A DNA stretch of 64,000 nucleotides from Rhodocyclales bacterium GT-UBC (lineage in GTDB: Bacteria; Pseudomonadota; Gammaproteobacteria; Burkholderiales; Rhodocyclaceae): positions 1 through 64,000 of the forward strand of contig QXPY01000011.1 of assembly GCA_003583745.1 (NCBI GenBank), read 5' to 3'. Below are positions 14,249 to 22,534 of the stretch, piece by piece. The position numbers and the translations under genes are program-made. The first letter of the stretch is position 1, and every line of letters starts with the position of its first letter. The notes beneath the pieces are model-generated. The model ran no database searches. It was not told the DNA's origin and was given only the letters and a program-made list of their open reading frames with translations.

Positions 14249-15046
14249 ATGAACGATGAATTGGAAGGCAAGCACGGCGTCCAGTCGCTGGAGATCGGGA
14301 TGAGCATCCTGCGCGCCATGGTCGATGGGCAGCGTTCGATGATGCTCAAGGAAATTGCCGCCAAGGCCGGCATGCCGGCCTCGAAGGCGCATCGCTACCT
14401 GGTCAGCCTGATCCGCGCCGGGCTGGTCGACCAGGACCCGATGACTTCGCGCTACGACCTCGGCACCTTCGCCCTCAACATCGGCCTGGTCGCCCTCGAC
14501 CGCCTCGACCGCGTCCGTCTCGGCCTCAATGCCATTGCCGAGATGCGCGACGAGATCAACCAGACCACGGCGCTGGCCGTCTGGGCCGAGCAGGGGCCGG
14601 TCATCGTGCGCTGGGAGCGGCCGCGCCGCCCGATCACCGTCAATGTCATCACCGGGACGGCACTCGAACTGCTGGCCTCCGCCACCGGCCGAGTCTTTGC
14701 CGCGTGGATGCCGAAAAAGACGGTGGCGCCGCTGCTCGCCCGGGAGCTCAAAGCGCCGGACCTGCCGCCCGACCTGCGTACGCGGGCCGATGTCGAAGTC
14801 CTGCTGGCCAAGGTGCGGGCCGACGGCTACGCCACCACCGACGGCTACCACAAGGTGCCCGGCGTCGAGGCGGTGGCGGCGCCGGTGTTCAACTTCAAGA
14901 ACGAGATTACCATGGCCGTGCTGATCGTCGGCGTGCAGGGCATGTTCGACACCAGCCCGGATGGCAAGGTGGTGGCCTGCCTGAAGCGCACGGCCGAGAG
15001 CCTGTCCCTGCGCCTTGGTTGCCACGGCGAACCGAAGCAGCCTTGA
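14249..15046 (+). CDS. IclR-family transcriptional regulator
   Basis: 265 residues from the ATG at 14249, which has AAGGGG seven bases upstream; the longer frame from 14174 would overlap the paaY start. The N-terminal winged helix (QSLEIGMSILRAMVDGQRSM, MLKEIAAKAGMPASKAHRYLVSLIRAG) is followed by the IclR effector domain (YDLGTFALNIGLVAL, TALAVWAEQGPVIVRWERP, and GYATTDGYHKVPGVEAVAAPVFN). IclR proteins of this type often regulate aromatic acid uptake or catabolism. It diverges from paaY and faces the transporter/catabolic block, so a second layer of pathway control is plausible. The ligand cannot be read from sequence. Confidence 0.9.
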   Translation: MNDELEGKHGVQSLEIGMSILRAMVDGQRSMMLKEIAAKAGMPASKAHRYLVSLIRAGLVDQDPMTSRYDLGTFALNIGLVALDRLDRVRLGLNAIAEMRDEINQTTALAVWAEQGPVIVRWERPRRPITVNVITGTALELLASATGRVFAAWMPKKTVAPLLARELKAPDLPPDLRTRADVEVLLAKVRADGYATTDGYHKVPGVEAVAAPVFNFKNEITMAVLIVGVQGMFDTSPDGKVVACLKRTAESLSLRLGCHGEPKQP

Positions 15047-15142
15047 GGTGCGCCGGGCGGCGGTGCAGCGTCGATGCGTGCATGCCGCCGGCGATCCGGT
15101 TAAAGTGCCTGCCTTTTTGAATCGTACTGGCAGGAATTGAAC

Positions 15143-15325
15143 ATGAAACAGGCAAAGCGTCGCTATCGTTACCCGGCTCTCGAAATGGCACCGGAAGTGC
15201 AATCCACCGTCGATGCCGAGATCGAGGCCCAGGGCTACAGCACCCATGCTCCGGCGATGGCTGCCTGGTCGGCCTGGCTGAAGCGTTCGATTGCTTTCGA
15301 GCGCAAGCAGGCCACCGGCCGCTGA
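15143..15325 (+). CDS. Small basic conserved protein
   Basis: 60 residues from the ATG at 15143 with CAGGAA upstream. The sequence is MKQAKRRYRYPALEMAPEVQ at the start, then an Ala/Trp-containing helix (STHAPAMAAWSAWLKRS) and a basic end. It is soluble, with no metal-binding or known DNA-binding motif. It converges on the substrate-binding protein gene. Likely a real short gene because of the ribosome site and chromosomal codon use; function unknown. Confidence 0.6.
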   Translation: MKQAKRRYRYPALEMAPEVQSTVDAEIEAQGYSTHAPAMAAWSAWLKRSIAFERKQATGR

Positions 15326-15371
15326 GCGACCGGGCCGCAGCCGGGGCGTGACGGCCGCCCAGAACCTGGCC

Positions 15372-16499
15372 TTACTGGACGAACTGTCCATTGCCGCGAA
15401 TCATCGACAGGTCGATAAAGCTTGATCCGACATGCCGGCCGTTGCGGTAGTCCACGATGAAATCGCCCAGGTCGAGGTGCTGCATGCCTTCCAGGGCGCT
15501 GATCAAGCCGCTGCGGGTGAGGTTCTTGCCGGCGCGGCGCAGGCCTTCGACCATGACGCGCCCGGCGATGTAGCCTTCGAGCGAGGCGTAGTGGGCATCT
15601 TCCGGCTTGCCGCCGAGCGCTTCGCGATACTGGCGGACGACGCGGTACTTGCTGCTCCACGGCGAAGGCACGACCTGGGCGATGACGATGCCGGCGGCGT
15701 CGGTTTTCAGGTCGCCGACCAACTGCGCGGCGCTGATTGCCGAAATGCCGATGAATTGCGGTCGCACGCCGTGCTTGATGGTTTCGCCGATCACCGCCGT
15801 CGATACCTTGCCGGCGGTAGCCAGGATGACCGAGGCCGGGCGTAGCCGGGCCAGTGTCTGGGCACTGGCGGCGGCCGATTCGGCCAGGTTGCCGGGGGCG
15901 ACGGCAAGCGTCGCCAGCGGCTTGAGCTTGAAGTCGGCCATCGCCTTCTCGAAGCCTTTCAAGCCGGCTTTGCCGAAATTGTCGTCCTGGTAAACGATGG
16001 CGATGTCCTTGATACCCAGCGTCGCCTGGTGTTCGACGATCTTGCGCATTTCGTCGTCGTAGGAGGCGCGCAGGTGGAAGAGTACCGGGCTGACCTTGCC
16101 GCGCAGGCTTTCGGCTCCGGTGTAGGGCGCGATAAAAGGCGTGTGGCTCTTTTCGGCCAGCGGCAGCGCGGCCAGCGTCGAGCCGGTGCCGGCATAGCCG
16201 AGCAGCGCGAAGACCTGCTTGTCCTCGATCAGCTGCCGGGTGTTTTCCTCGGCGCGGGCCGGGGTGTAGGCGTCGTCGAGGGTGACGAGTTCGATCTTGC
16301 GGCCGTTGATGCCGCCCTTCTGGTTGACCTGGTCGAGATAGAGGCGGATGCCTTTGCTGTACTGCACGCCGTTTTCGGCCAGCGGTCCGCTCAGGGGCAC
16401 AGACTGGCCGAGCAGGATGCGTTCGTCGCTGACTCCGGTCTCGGCCTGGGCGCAGCCCAGCAAGCCGAGGCCGAGGAGCAGTGCGGTGATGGTTTTCAT
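15372..16499 (-). CDS. ABC transporter periplasmic binding protein (type I, LivJ-like)
   Basis: 375 residues from MKTITALLLGLGLLGC; cleavage may occur after AQA, or LLGC may be a non-canonical lipobox. The mature part begins VSDERILLGQSVPLSGPLAENG, then RIELVTLDDAYTPARAEENTRQLIED and FIAPYTGAESLRGKV, the normal layout of branched-chain amino acid/aromatic acid binding proteins (Peripla_BP_6). It differs clearly from the second binding protein at 18236-19381. The cognate membrane subunits are LivHMGF at 29160-33062. In paa regions such proteins usually bind aryl acids, but specificity is not readable here. Confidence 0.88.
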   Translation of the reverse strand: MKTITALLLGLGLLGCAQAETGVSDERILLGQSVPLSGPLAENGVQYSKGIRLYLDQVNQKGGINGRKIELVTLDDAYTPARAEENTRQLIEDKQVFALLGYAGTGSTLAALPLAEKSHTPFIAPYTGAESLRGKVSPVLFHLRASYDDEMRKIVEHQATLGIKDIAIVYQDDNFGKAGLKGFEKAMADFKLKPLATLAVAPGNLAESAAASAQTLARLRPASVILATAGKVSTAVIGETIKHGVRPQFIGISAISAAQLVGDLKTDAAGIVIAQVVPSPWSSKYRVVRQYREALGGKPEDAHYASLEGYIAGRVMVEGLRRAGKNLTRSGLISALEGMQHLDLGDFIVDYRNGRHVGSSFIDLSMIRGNGQFVQ

Positions 16500-16548
16500 G
16501 CGGTCTCCGGGAGTTTTTCGTGTTGTCGGGGGCGACTGTTCAGCGCAT

Positions 16549-17331
16549 TCAGGCCAGCCAGGCCGGCGGCCGCTTGTCGAGGAAGGCGGCGATGCCGTCC
16601 TTCGCTTCGTCGGTGGCACGTTGGCGGGCGATCCGTTGGGCGGTTTCCTCGCTGATCGCGGCGTCGATGGCTTGTCCATGCACGGCCGCGATCAGCTCCT
16701 TGGCTGCCTGCTGGGCGAGCGGCCCGCCTTGCAGCAGGGCGTCGGCCAGGCGGCCGACTGCGGCATCGAGTTGCTCGGCCTCGACCACTTCGCCGACCAG
16801 GCCGATGGCCAGGGCGCGTTCGGCACCGATCCGTTCGCCGCTCTGGAAGTAGCGCAGCGCATGGCGCGGCCCGATGGCACGCAGCACGTAGGGGCTGATC
16901 GCCGAGGGAATGATGCCGAATTTGACCTCGGAGGTTGAAAAGCTGGCATCGCGGCTGGCAATCGCCATGTCGCAGGCCGCCGTCAGGCCGGTGCCGCCGC
17001 CCAGCGCGGCGCCCTGGACGCGGGCGATGGTCGGCTTGCTCATCTCGGCCAGCCGGCGCAGCATGCCGGCGAATTTGCGGGCGTCCTCGACATTCTGCGC
17101 ATGGCTGAACTGGGCGGCGCGCTTCATCCAGTTGAGGTCGGCGCCGGCCGAGAAATGCTTGCCGCGGCCGCCGAGGACGACGATGCGGATGCCCGGGTCG
17201 GCATCGAGTTCATCGCAGGCAGCGGCCAGTTCGGCGATCAACTGCTCGTCGAAGGCATTGAAGACGGCCGGGCGGTTCATCCAGATGGTGGCGATGCGGC
17301 CGGCGCGTTCGATTTCGAGTGTCTGGTACAT
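16549..17331 (-). CDS. Enoyl-CoA hydratase/isomerase (crotonase), second pathway copy
   Basis: 260 residues starting MYQTLEIERAGRIATIWMNRP. Crotonase landmarks: oxyanion-hole AGADLNWMKRAAQ after VLGGRGKHF, the second oxyanion segment ARVQGAALGGGTGL, and a C-terminal KRPPAWL tail. The sequence is closest in style to methylglutaconyl-CoA hydratase-type members rather than to PaaF or PaaG, both of which are present separately. It is eight bases downstream of the paaF gene on the same strand, so it is probably co-transcribed. It might supply the oxepin-CoA or enoyl hydratase step that a PaaZ fusion covers in E. coli, but that is speculation. Confidence 0.85.
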   Translation of the reverse strand: MYQTLEIERAGRIATIWMNRPAVFNAFDEQLIAELAAACDELDADPGIRIVVLGGRGKHFSAGADLNWMKRAAQFSHAQNVEDARKFAGMLRRLAEMSKPTIARVQGAALGGGTGLTAACDMAIASRDASFSTSEVKFGIIPSAISPYVLRAIGPRHALRYFQSGERIGAERALAIGLVGEVVEAEQLDAAVGRLADALLQGGPLAQQAAKELIAAVHGQAIDAAISEETAQRIARQRATDEAKDGIAAFLDKRPPAWLA

Positions 17332-17339
17332 GGCCGGCC

Positions 17340-18113
17340 TCAGCGGTGCTTGAAGACCGGTTTGCGCTTCTCGACGAAGGCGGCCATGCCTTCCTTCTGG
17401 TCTTCGACGGTGAAGGCGGCGTGGAAGACGCGGCGCTCGAAGAGCAGGCCTTCGTTGAGCGACGACTCGAAGGCGCGATTCACCGATTCCTTGATCATCA
17501 TCACCACCGGCAAGGAGTAGCCGGCAATGGTCTGGGCCGCCTTCAGCGTTTCTTCCATCAGTTGTTCGGCCGGAATGACGCGGGCGACCAGGCCGGCTTT
17601 TTCGGCCTCGGCGGCATCCATCATGCGGGCGGTCAGGCAGAGATCCATTGCCTTGGCCTTGCCGACGGCGCGCGGCAGGCGCTGCGTACCGCCGGCGCCG
17701 GGCAGGGTGCCGAGGCGGATTTCCGGCTGGCCGAACTTGGCGCTGTCGGCGGCGAAGATCAAGTCGCACATCATCGCCATCTCGCAGCCGCCGCCCAGCG
17801 CAAAGCCCGCCACGGCCGCGATCACCGGCTTGCGGGTGGTCTTGAGGCGCTCCCAGTTGCGGGTGATGAAGTCCGTCTTGTAGGCGTGCATGTAGTCGAA
17901 ATCCTTCATGAAGCCGATATCGGCGCCGGCGGCGAAGGCTTTTTCGTTGCCGGTGAGGACGATGCAGCCGATGTTCTCATCGGCTTCGAAGGCGTCGATG
18001 GCGGCGGCGATGCCGTCGACGACGTCGTTGTTCAGTGCATTCATCGCTTCCGGGCGGTTGATGCGGATCAGGCCGACGCGGCCGAGGGTCTCTGTCAGGA
18101 CGAGTTGGGTCAT
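17340..18113 (-). CDS. paaF: PaaF-type 2,3-dehydroadipyl-CoA hydratase
   Basis: 257 residues. Crotonase fold with NALNNDVVDGI at the start, the oxyanion-hole segment EKAFAAGADIGFMKD, AAVAGFALGGGCEMAMMCD and both catalytic Glu residues in GGGCE and PEIRLGTLPGAGGTQR, the pair typical of true hydratases. Compared with E. coli PaaF (255 residues) the length matches. In the pathway it hydrates 2,3-dehydroadipyl-CoA to 3-hydroxyadipyl-CoA, preceding PaaH. It lies between the other crotonase and the LivK-type binding protein gene on the same strand. Assignment to PaaF versus a generic short-chain enoyl hydratase rests on context. Confidence 0.85.
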   Translation of the reverse strand: MTQLVLTETLGRVGLIRINRPEAMNALNNDVVDGIAAAIDAFEADENIGCIVLTGNEKAFAAGADIGFMKDFDYMHAYKTDFITRNWERLKTTRKPVIAAVAGFALGGGCEMAMMCDLIFAADSAKFGQPEIRLGTLPGAGGTQRLPRAVGKAKAMDLCLTARMMDAAEAEKAGLVARVIPAEQLMEETLKAAQTIAGYSLPVVMMIKESVNRAFESSLNEGLLFERRVFHAAFTVEDQKEGMAAFVEKRKPVFKHR

Positions 18114-18235
18114 TTTTATTCTCCAAAAAAGAGGCCGCCGGGTTTGACCCCGTGCGGCCCAAAGTGCAGTGTTCCTGGGGGAAGGCTCACTGCGAGCGTG
18201 GGGTTCGCCGGCGAAGGTGAGCCTGCCCGGTTGGC

Positions 18236-19381
18236 TTACTGGACCAGCGACCAGTCGCCGTTCTTGATTTCCAGCATCTTGAAAGCGGAGAGGTCGAGGC
18301 CCATGTGGTCGGTGGCCGACATGTTCACGATGCCGCCGGTGCCGATGTAGCCCTTGGTGGCTTCGAGGGCGTCGCGCACCTTGGCCTTGTCGGTGCTGCC
18401 GGCCCGCTTGATGGCATCGACGGCGAGCATCAGGCCGTCGTAGGCGTGACCGCCGAAGGTCGAGACGTCGGTCTTCCACTTTTCCTCGAAGGCCTTGGCG
18501 TAGCCGACGGCGACGGCCTTCTGCGGGTCCTTGGCATCGAGCTTGTTGGCGACCAGCAGCGCAGCGGCCGGCAGGCGGGCGCCTTCGGCGGCGGGACCGG
18601 CGAGCTTGATGAACTCTTCCGAAGCGACGCCGTGGGCGTGGTAGAGCGGCAGCGTGATGCCCAGTTGCTTGTAGTTCTTGGTGGCAATCGCCGGGCCCTG
18701 GCCGAGACCGAAGATGAACACTGCCTGGACGCCCGGCGTGCCCTTGATCTTGGTCAGCTGCGGACTCATGTCGGTATCCTTCGGGCCATAGGTTTCGCTG
18801 GCCACCAGGGTCATGCCGTACTTGGCGGCGACGCCCTCGGTTTCCTTCTTGCCGGACTGGCCGAAGCCGGAGGTTTCGGAGAGCAACGCCACCTTGCTGA
18901 TGCCGCGTTTCTTCATGTCCTCGAAGACCTTCTCGGCCGCCATGCGGTCGGTGTGCGGGGTCTTGAAGACGAACTTCTTGACCGGTTCGACGATGACCAC
19001 GGCGCCGGCCAGCGAGATGAAGGGCAGGCCGGCCTTTTCGACCAGCGGCGCGACCGACATCGTGGCGCCGGTGGTGGTGCCGCCGACCAGCACGTCCACC
19101 TTGTCGTCCTCGATCAGGCGCTTGGCGAAGCCATTGGCCTTGTTGGCATCGCTGCCGTCGTCGTAATGCACCAGTTGCAGCGGCCGGCCGAGTACGCCGC
19201 CCTTCTTGTTGATGTCGTCGACGTACATCTGCAGCGTCTTCAGTTCCGGGTCGCCGAGGAAGGCGGCCGGGCCGGTGACGGAAAGGATCGAGCCGATCTT
19301 GATCGGTTCGGCCGCCTGGGCGGTCAAGGCGCCAAGGGCCAGGGCGGCACCGGCAACCAGGGTTTTCAGCGTGTGTTTCAT
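18236..19381 (-). CDS. ABC transporter periplasmic binding protein (LivK-like)
   Basis: 381 residues with a clear Sec signal peptide ending AAALALGALTAQA. The mature chain starts AEPIKIGSILSVTGPAAFLGDPELKTLQMYVDDIN and contains GGVLGRPLQLVHYDDGSDANKAN, the standard type I periplasmic binding fold. It lies between paaJ and paaF, so it is expressed with the catabolic enzymes and probably delivers the aryl acid to the LivHMGF permease encoded divergently. Together with the protein at 15372-16499 there are two different binding proteins for one set of membrane components, suggesting dual substrates or a high- and low-affinity pair. Confidence 0.9.
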   Translation of the reverse strand: MKHTLKTLVAGAALALGALTAQAAEPIKIGSILSVTGPAAFLGDPELKTLQMYVDDINKKGGVLGRPLQLVHYDDGSDANKANGFAKRLIEDDKVDVLVGGTTTGATMSVAPLVEKAGLPFISLAGAVVIVEPVKKFVFKTPHTDRMAAEKVFEDMKKRGISKVALLSETSGFGQSGKKETEGVAAKYGMTLVASETYGPKDTDMSPQLTKIKGTPGVQAVFIFGLGQGPAIATKNYKQLGITLPLYHAHGVASEEFIKLAGPAAEGARLPAAALLVANKLDAKDPQKAVAVGYAKAFEEKWKTDVSTFGGHAYDGLMLAVDAIKRAGSTDKAKVRDALEATKGYIGTGGIVNMSATDHMGLDLSAFKMLEIKNGDWSLVQ

Positions 19382-19432
19382 GGGTTTGTCTCCTCCATGG
19401 GGTTGTTATCTGTTACTGCGATGAAACCTGCT

Positions 19433-20638
19433 TCAGACGCGCTCGATCACCATCGCGATGCCTTGCCCGACACCGATGCACATGGTGCACAGGGCATAGC
19501 GGCCGCCACGGCGCTTGAGTTCATAGGCGGCGGTCGTCACCAGCCGGGCCCCGCTCATGCCGAGCGGATGGCCGAGCGCGATGGCGCCGCCGTTGGGATT
19601 CACTTGCGCCGCATCGTCGGCCAGGCCGAGATCGCGCAGCACAGCCAGCGCCTGGGCGGCGAAGGCTTCGTTGAGTTCGATGACATCCATGTCGGCCAGC
19701 GTCAGGCCGGTCTGGGCCAGCACCTTGCGTACCGCCGGAGCGGGGCCGAAACCCATGATGCGCGGTGCAACGCCGGCCGTCGCCATGCCGACGACGCGGG
19801 CCAGCGGCTTGAGGCCGTACTGGCCGGCAGCGGCTTCCGAGGCGATGAGCAGGGCGCAGGCACCGTCGTTGACGCCGGAGGCATTGCCGGCAGTGACGCT
19901 GAGTTCGGGGCCGTTTACACCCTTGAGCCTGGCCAGTTGTTCCAGCGTGGTTTCCGGGCGCGGATGTTCGTCGGTATCGACGATTTTCGGGTCGCCCTTT
20001 TTCTGCGGAATGACGACCGGCACCAGTTCGTCGGCGAAACGGCCGGCGGCGTGGGCCGCACCCCAGCGCTGCTGCGAACGCACGGCAAAGGCATCCTGGT
20101 CGGCGCGATCGATGTTGAAGTCGGCCGCCACGTTGTCCGCCGTCTGCGGCATCGAGTGGGTTTCGTAGAGCTTCTTCATCGCCGGATTGACGAAGCGCCA
20201 GCCGATGGTGGTGTCGAAGATCGCCGCCTGACGGGAGAAGGCGGATTCCGCCTTGCCCATCACGAAGGGGGCGCGCGACATGCTCTCGACGCCACCGGCG
20301 ATCATCAAGCGGGTTTCGCCGGCCTTGATCGAACGGGCGGCCAAGCCGACCGCATCCATGCCGGAACCGCACAGGCGGTTGACCGTGGTGCCCGGCACTT
20401 CGATCGGTAGCCCGGCGAGCAGGCCGGACATGCGGGCGACGTTGCGGTTGTCTTCGCCGGCCTGGTTGGCGCAGCCGTAGATGATGTCGTCGACGGCCGT
20501 CCAGTCGACCTGCGGATTGCGTTCCATCAGGGCCTTGAGCGGGATGGCGCCGAGGTCGTCGGCGCGCACGCCGGCCAGGGCGCCGCCGTAGCGGCCGATC
20601 GGGGTGCGGATGGCGTCGCAGATGAAGGCCTGGGTCAT
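19433..20638 (-). CDS. paaJ: PaaJ beta-ketoadipyl-CoA thiolase
   Basis: 401 residues, the usual length. Thiolase signatures: the acylation Cys in [18 protein letters not shown], the segment [19 protein letters not shown] containing the catalytic His, and the second Cys in [13 protein letters not shown]. Residues around 60-110 and the C-terminal [11 protein letters not shown] fit the PcaF/PaaJ subfamily. It cleaves 3-oxoadipyl-CoA, and in the phenylacetate pathway also 2,3-didehydro-3-oxosuberyl-CoA, to acetyl-CoA products. Its start codon overlaps the stop of a 20-codon leader ORF. It lies downstream of paaK in the minus-strand catabolic operon. Confidence 0.93.
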   Translation of the reverse strand: MTQAFICDAIRTPIGRYGGALAGVRADDLGAIPLKALMERNPQVDWTAVDDIIYGCANQAGEDNRNVARMSGLLAGLPIEVPGTTVNRLCGSGMDAVGLAARSIKAGETRLMIAGGVESMSRAPFVMGKAESAFSRQAAIFDTTIGWRFVNPAMKKLYETHSMPQTADNVAADFNIDRADQDAFAVRSQQRWGAAHAAGRFADELVPVVIPQKKGDPKIVDTDEHPRPETTLEQLARLKGVNGPELSVTAGNASGVNDGACALLIASEAAAGQYGLKPLARVVGMATAGVAPRIMGFGPAPAVRKVLAQTGLTLADMDVIELNEAFAAQALAVLRDLGLADDAAQVNPNGGAIALGHPLGMSGARLVTTAAYELKRRGGRYALCTMCIGVGQGIAMVIERV

Positions 20639-20698
20639 GCGCGCACCTCCAGCCGGGCGCCGCGCGGGGCGGCGATCAAGTTGAGTGTGAAGGTCATC
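20636..20698 (-). CDS. 20-codon leader ORF coupled to paaJ
   Basis: ATG at 20698, preceded by GAGGAGAGAAC, encodes [20 protein letters not shown] and stops in an ATGA overlap with the paaJ start. The strong ribosome site belongs to this ORF and none is seen for paaJ itself, so paaJ is probably translated by coupling. It could be a leader peptide or the relic of a deleted gene's N-terminus. Confidence 0.5.
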
Positions 20699-20707
20699 GT
20701 TCTCTCC

Positions 20708-22033
20708 TCACAGCTGCTTCGGACGCTCGTCCAGCACGCGGCGGGCCTTGCCGGTCAGCGTGCGGGGGATCGAGTCGTGTTCCATCACGGTGATCTTGGT
20801 CGAGATGCCGATGATGGTCTTGATGCGGTGCTGCAGGGCCTTGGCGATGGCCTGGATTTCCGGCGGATTGAGCTTGCCGGAAAACTCGTGCTGCAGTTCG
20901 CAGCGCACTTCGACATTGTCGAGATGGCCGTCGCGGGTGAGCAGGATCTGGTAGGTGCCGGCCAGATGCGGGTCGCGCAGGATCTGTTCCTCGATCTGGG
21001 TGGGGAAGACGTTCACGCCGCGGACGATCAGCATGTCATCCGAACGACCGGTGATCTTGCCGATGCGGCGGAAGGCGCGGGCGGTCGGCGGCAGCAGCCG
21101 GGTCAGGTCGCGGGTGCGGTAGCGGATGACCGGGAAGGCTTCCTTGGTCAGCGAGGTGAACACCAGTTCGCCCTCGGCGCCGTCTGGCAGCACTTCGCCG
21201 GTTTCCGGGTCGATGATCTCGGGGTAGAAGTGGTCTTCCCAGATCACCGGGCCGTCCTTGGTCTCGATGCATTCGCAGGCGACGCCCGGCCCCATGACTT
21301 CGGTCAGGCCGTAGATGTCGACGGCGTCGATGCCGAGCTTGCGCTCGATCTCGGCGCGCATGCCTTCGCCCCACGGCTCGGCACCGAAAATGCCGACCTT
21401 GAGCGGGATCTGGTCGGGCGTGATGCCCTGGCGCTCGAATTCCTCGGCGATCACCAGCGAGTAGGAGGGGGTGACCATGATGATCTCGGGCTTGAAGTCC
21501 ATGATCTGCTGCACCTGTTTCTCGGTCTGGCCGCCCGACATCGGCACCACGACGCAGCCCAGGCGCTCGGCGCCGTAATGGGCGCCGAGGCCACCGGTGA
21601 ACATGCCGTAGCCGTAGGCGACATGGACCATGTCCCCGGCCCGGCCGCCGGCGGCGCGGATCGAGCGGGCGACGACCTGGGCCCAGTTGTCGAGATCGTT
21701 CTTGGTATAGCCGACCACCACCGATTTGCCGGTCGTGCCGGAGGAGGCATGCAGTCGCGACAGCTTTTCGCGCGGCACGGCGAACAGCCCGAAGGGGTAG
21801 TTGTCGCGCAGGTCGCTCTTGGTCATGAACGGGAACTTGGCCAGATCGGCCAGGCTCTGCAGTTCGTCCGGATGGACGCCCTTTTCCTGGCATTTGCGAC
21901 GGTAGGGCTCGACGTTGTCGTAGGTATGGCGGACGGACCATTTCAGGCGTTCGAGCTGCAGCGCGGAAATTTCCTCGCGGCTGGCCGTTTCGATGGGCTC
22001 AAGGTCGCCGGGTTGGGGGTTTCTTGCGGTCAT
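20708..22033 (-). CDS. paaK: Phenylacetate-CoA ligase
   Basis: 441 residues. Adenylate-forming enzyme with the P-loop-like A3 motif SSGTTGKSVVVGYT at about residue 95, GAEPWGEGMR, the A5 motif DIYGLTEVMGPGV, and the A7/A8 region YRTRDLTRLLP ... GRSDDMLIVRGVNVFPTQIE, with a small C-terminal domain ending GKARRVLDERPKQL that carries the catalytic Lys. These are diagnostic of PaaK. It converts phenylacetate (or a substituted arylacetate), ATP and CoA to the aryl-CoA that enters the pathway. Neighbours paaI and paaJ are on the same strand with short spacers. Confidence 0.95.
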   Translation of the reverse strand: MTARNPQPGDLEPIETASREEISALQLERLKWSVRHTYDNVEPYRRKCQEKGVHPDELQSLADLAKFPFMTKSDLRDNYPFGLFAVPREKLSRLHASSGTTGKSVVVGYTKNDLDNWAQVVARSIRAAGGRAGDMVHVAYGYGMFTGGLGAHYGAERLGCVVVPMSGGQTEKQVQQIMDFKPEIIMVTPSYSLVIAEEFERQGITPDQIPLKVGIFGAEPWGEGMRAEIERKLGIDAVDIYGLTEVMGPGVACECIETKDGPVIWEDHFYPEIIDPETGEVLPDGAEGELVFTSLTKEAFPVIRYRTRDLTRLLPPTARAFRRIGKITGRSDDMLIVRGVNVFPTQIEEQILRDPHLAGTYQILLTRDGHLDNVEVRCELQHEFSGKLNPPEIQAIAKALQHRIKTIIGISTKITVMEHDSIPRTLTGKARRVLDERPKQL

Positions 22034-22063
22034 GAGTGTCTCCTCTGTTTTATGGGTGTCGGC

Positions 22064-22534
22064 TCAGTCGGCCTGTTGCAGGCCGGCAATCACTTCGCCG
22101 CTGATGCGATAGCTCTTGCCGCGGAACAGGGCGATGGTCCTGCCGCTGGCCGAGCGTACCGTGACATCGTAGACGCCGGTACGGCCGGATTGCGATTGTT
22201 CTATTGCTTCGGCTTCCAGCGTTTCGCCTTCCTTGCCCGGGGCGAGGAAGTCGATATGGCAGGCCGAGGCGACGGTGTTCTTGTTGTAACTGTTGCAGGC
22301 GTAGGCAAAAGCGGTATCGGCCAGGCTGAAGATCATGCCGCCGTGGCAGATGTGGTGGCCATTGACCATGTCCGGGCGGACCGCCATGGAAAGCCGGGCG
22401 TAGCCGGGGCGGACGGCGTCGATGCGCAGGCCGAGGGCCTGGGCGGCGCGGTCGCGCGTCCACATGGCGGCGGCGGTGGCTTCGGCCAGGGATTGCGCCG
22501 CTTCCGGCGTCGGCTTCGGGTGGGATTCAGTCAT
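22064..22534 (-). CDS. paaI: PaaI hotdog thioesterase
   Basis: 156 residues from the ATG at 22534, which has AAGGAA eight bases upstream and overlaps the paaH stop region by eight bases; the ATG six codons earlier is less likely. Hotdog fold with HICHGGMIFSLADTAFAYACNSYN, where the Asp is the catalytic residue of PaaI enzymes, and GRTGVYDVTV. In E. coli PaaI hydrolyses ring-hydroxylated phenylacetyl-CoA and relieves CoA traps. It is embedded in the operon between paaH and paaK, matching its usual position in many paa clusters. Confidence 0.93.
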   Translation of the reverse strand: MTESHPKPTPEAAQSLAEATAAAMWTRDRAAQALGLRIDAVRPGYARLSMAVRPDMVNGHHICHGGMIFSLADTAFAYACNSYNKNTVASACHIDFLAPGKEGETLEAEAIEQSQSGRTGVYDVTVRSASGRTIALFRGKSYRISGEVIAGLQQAD

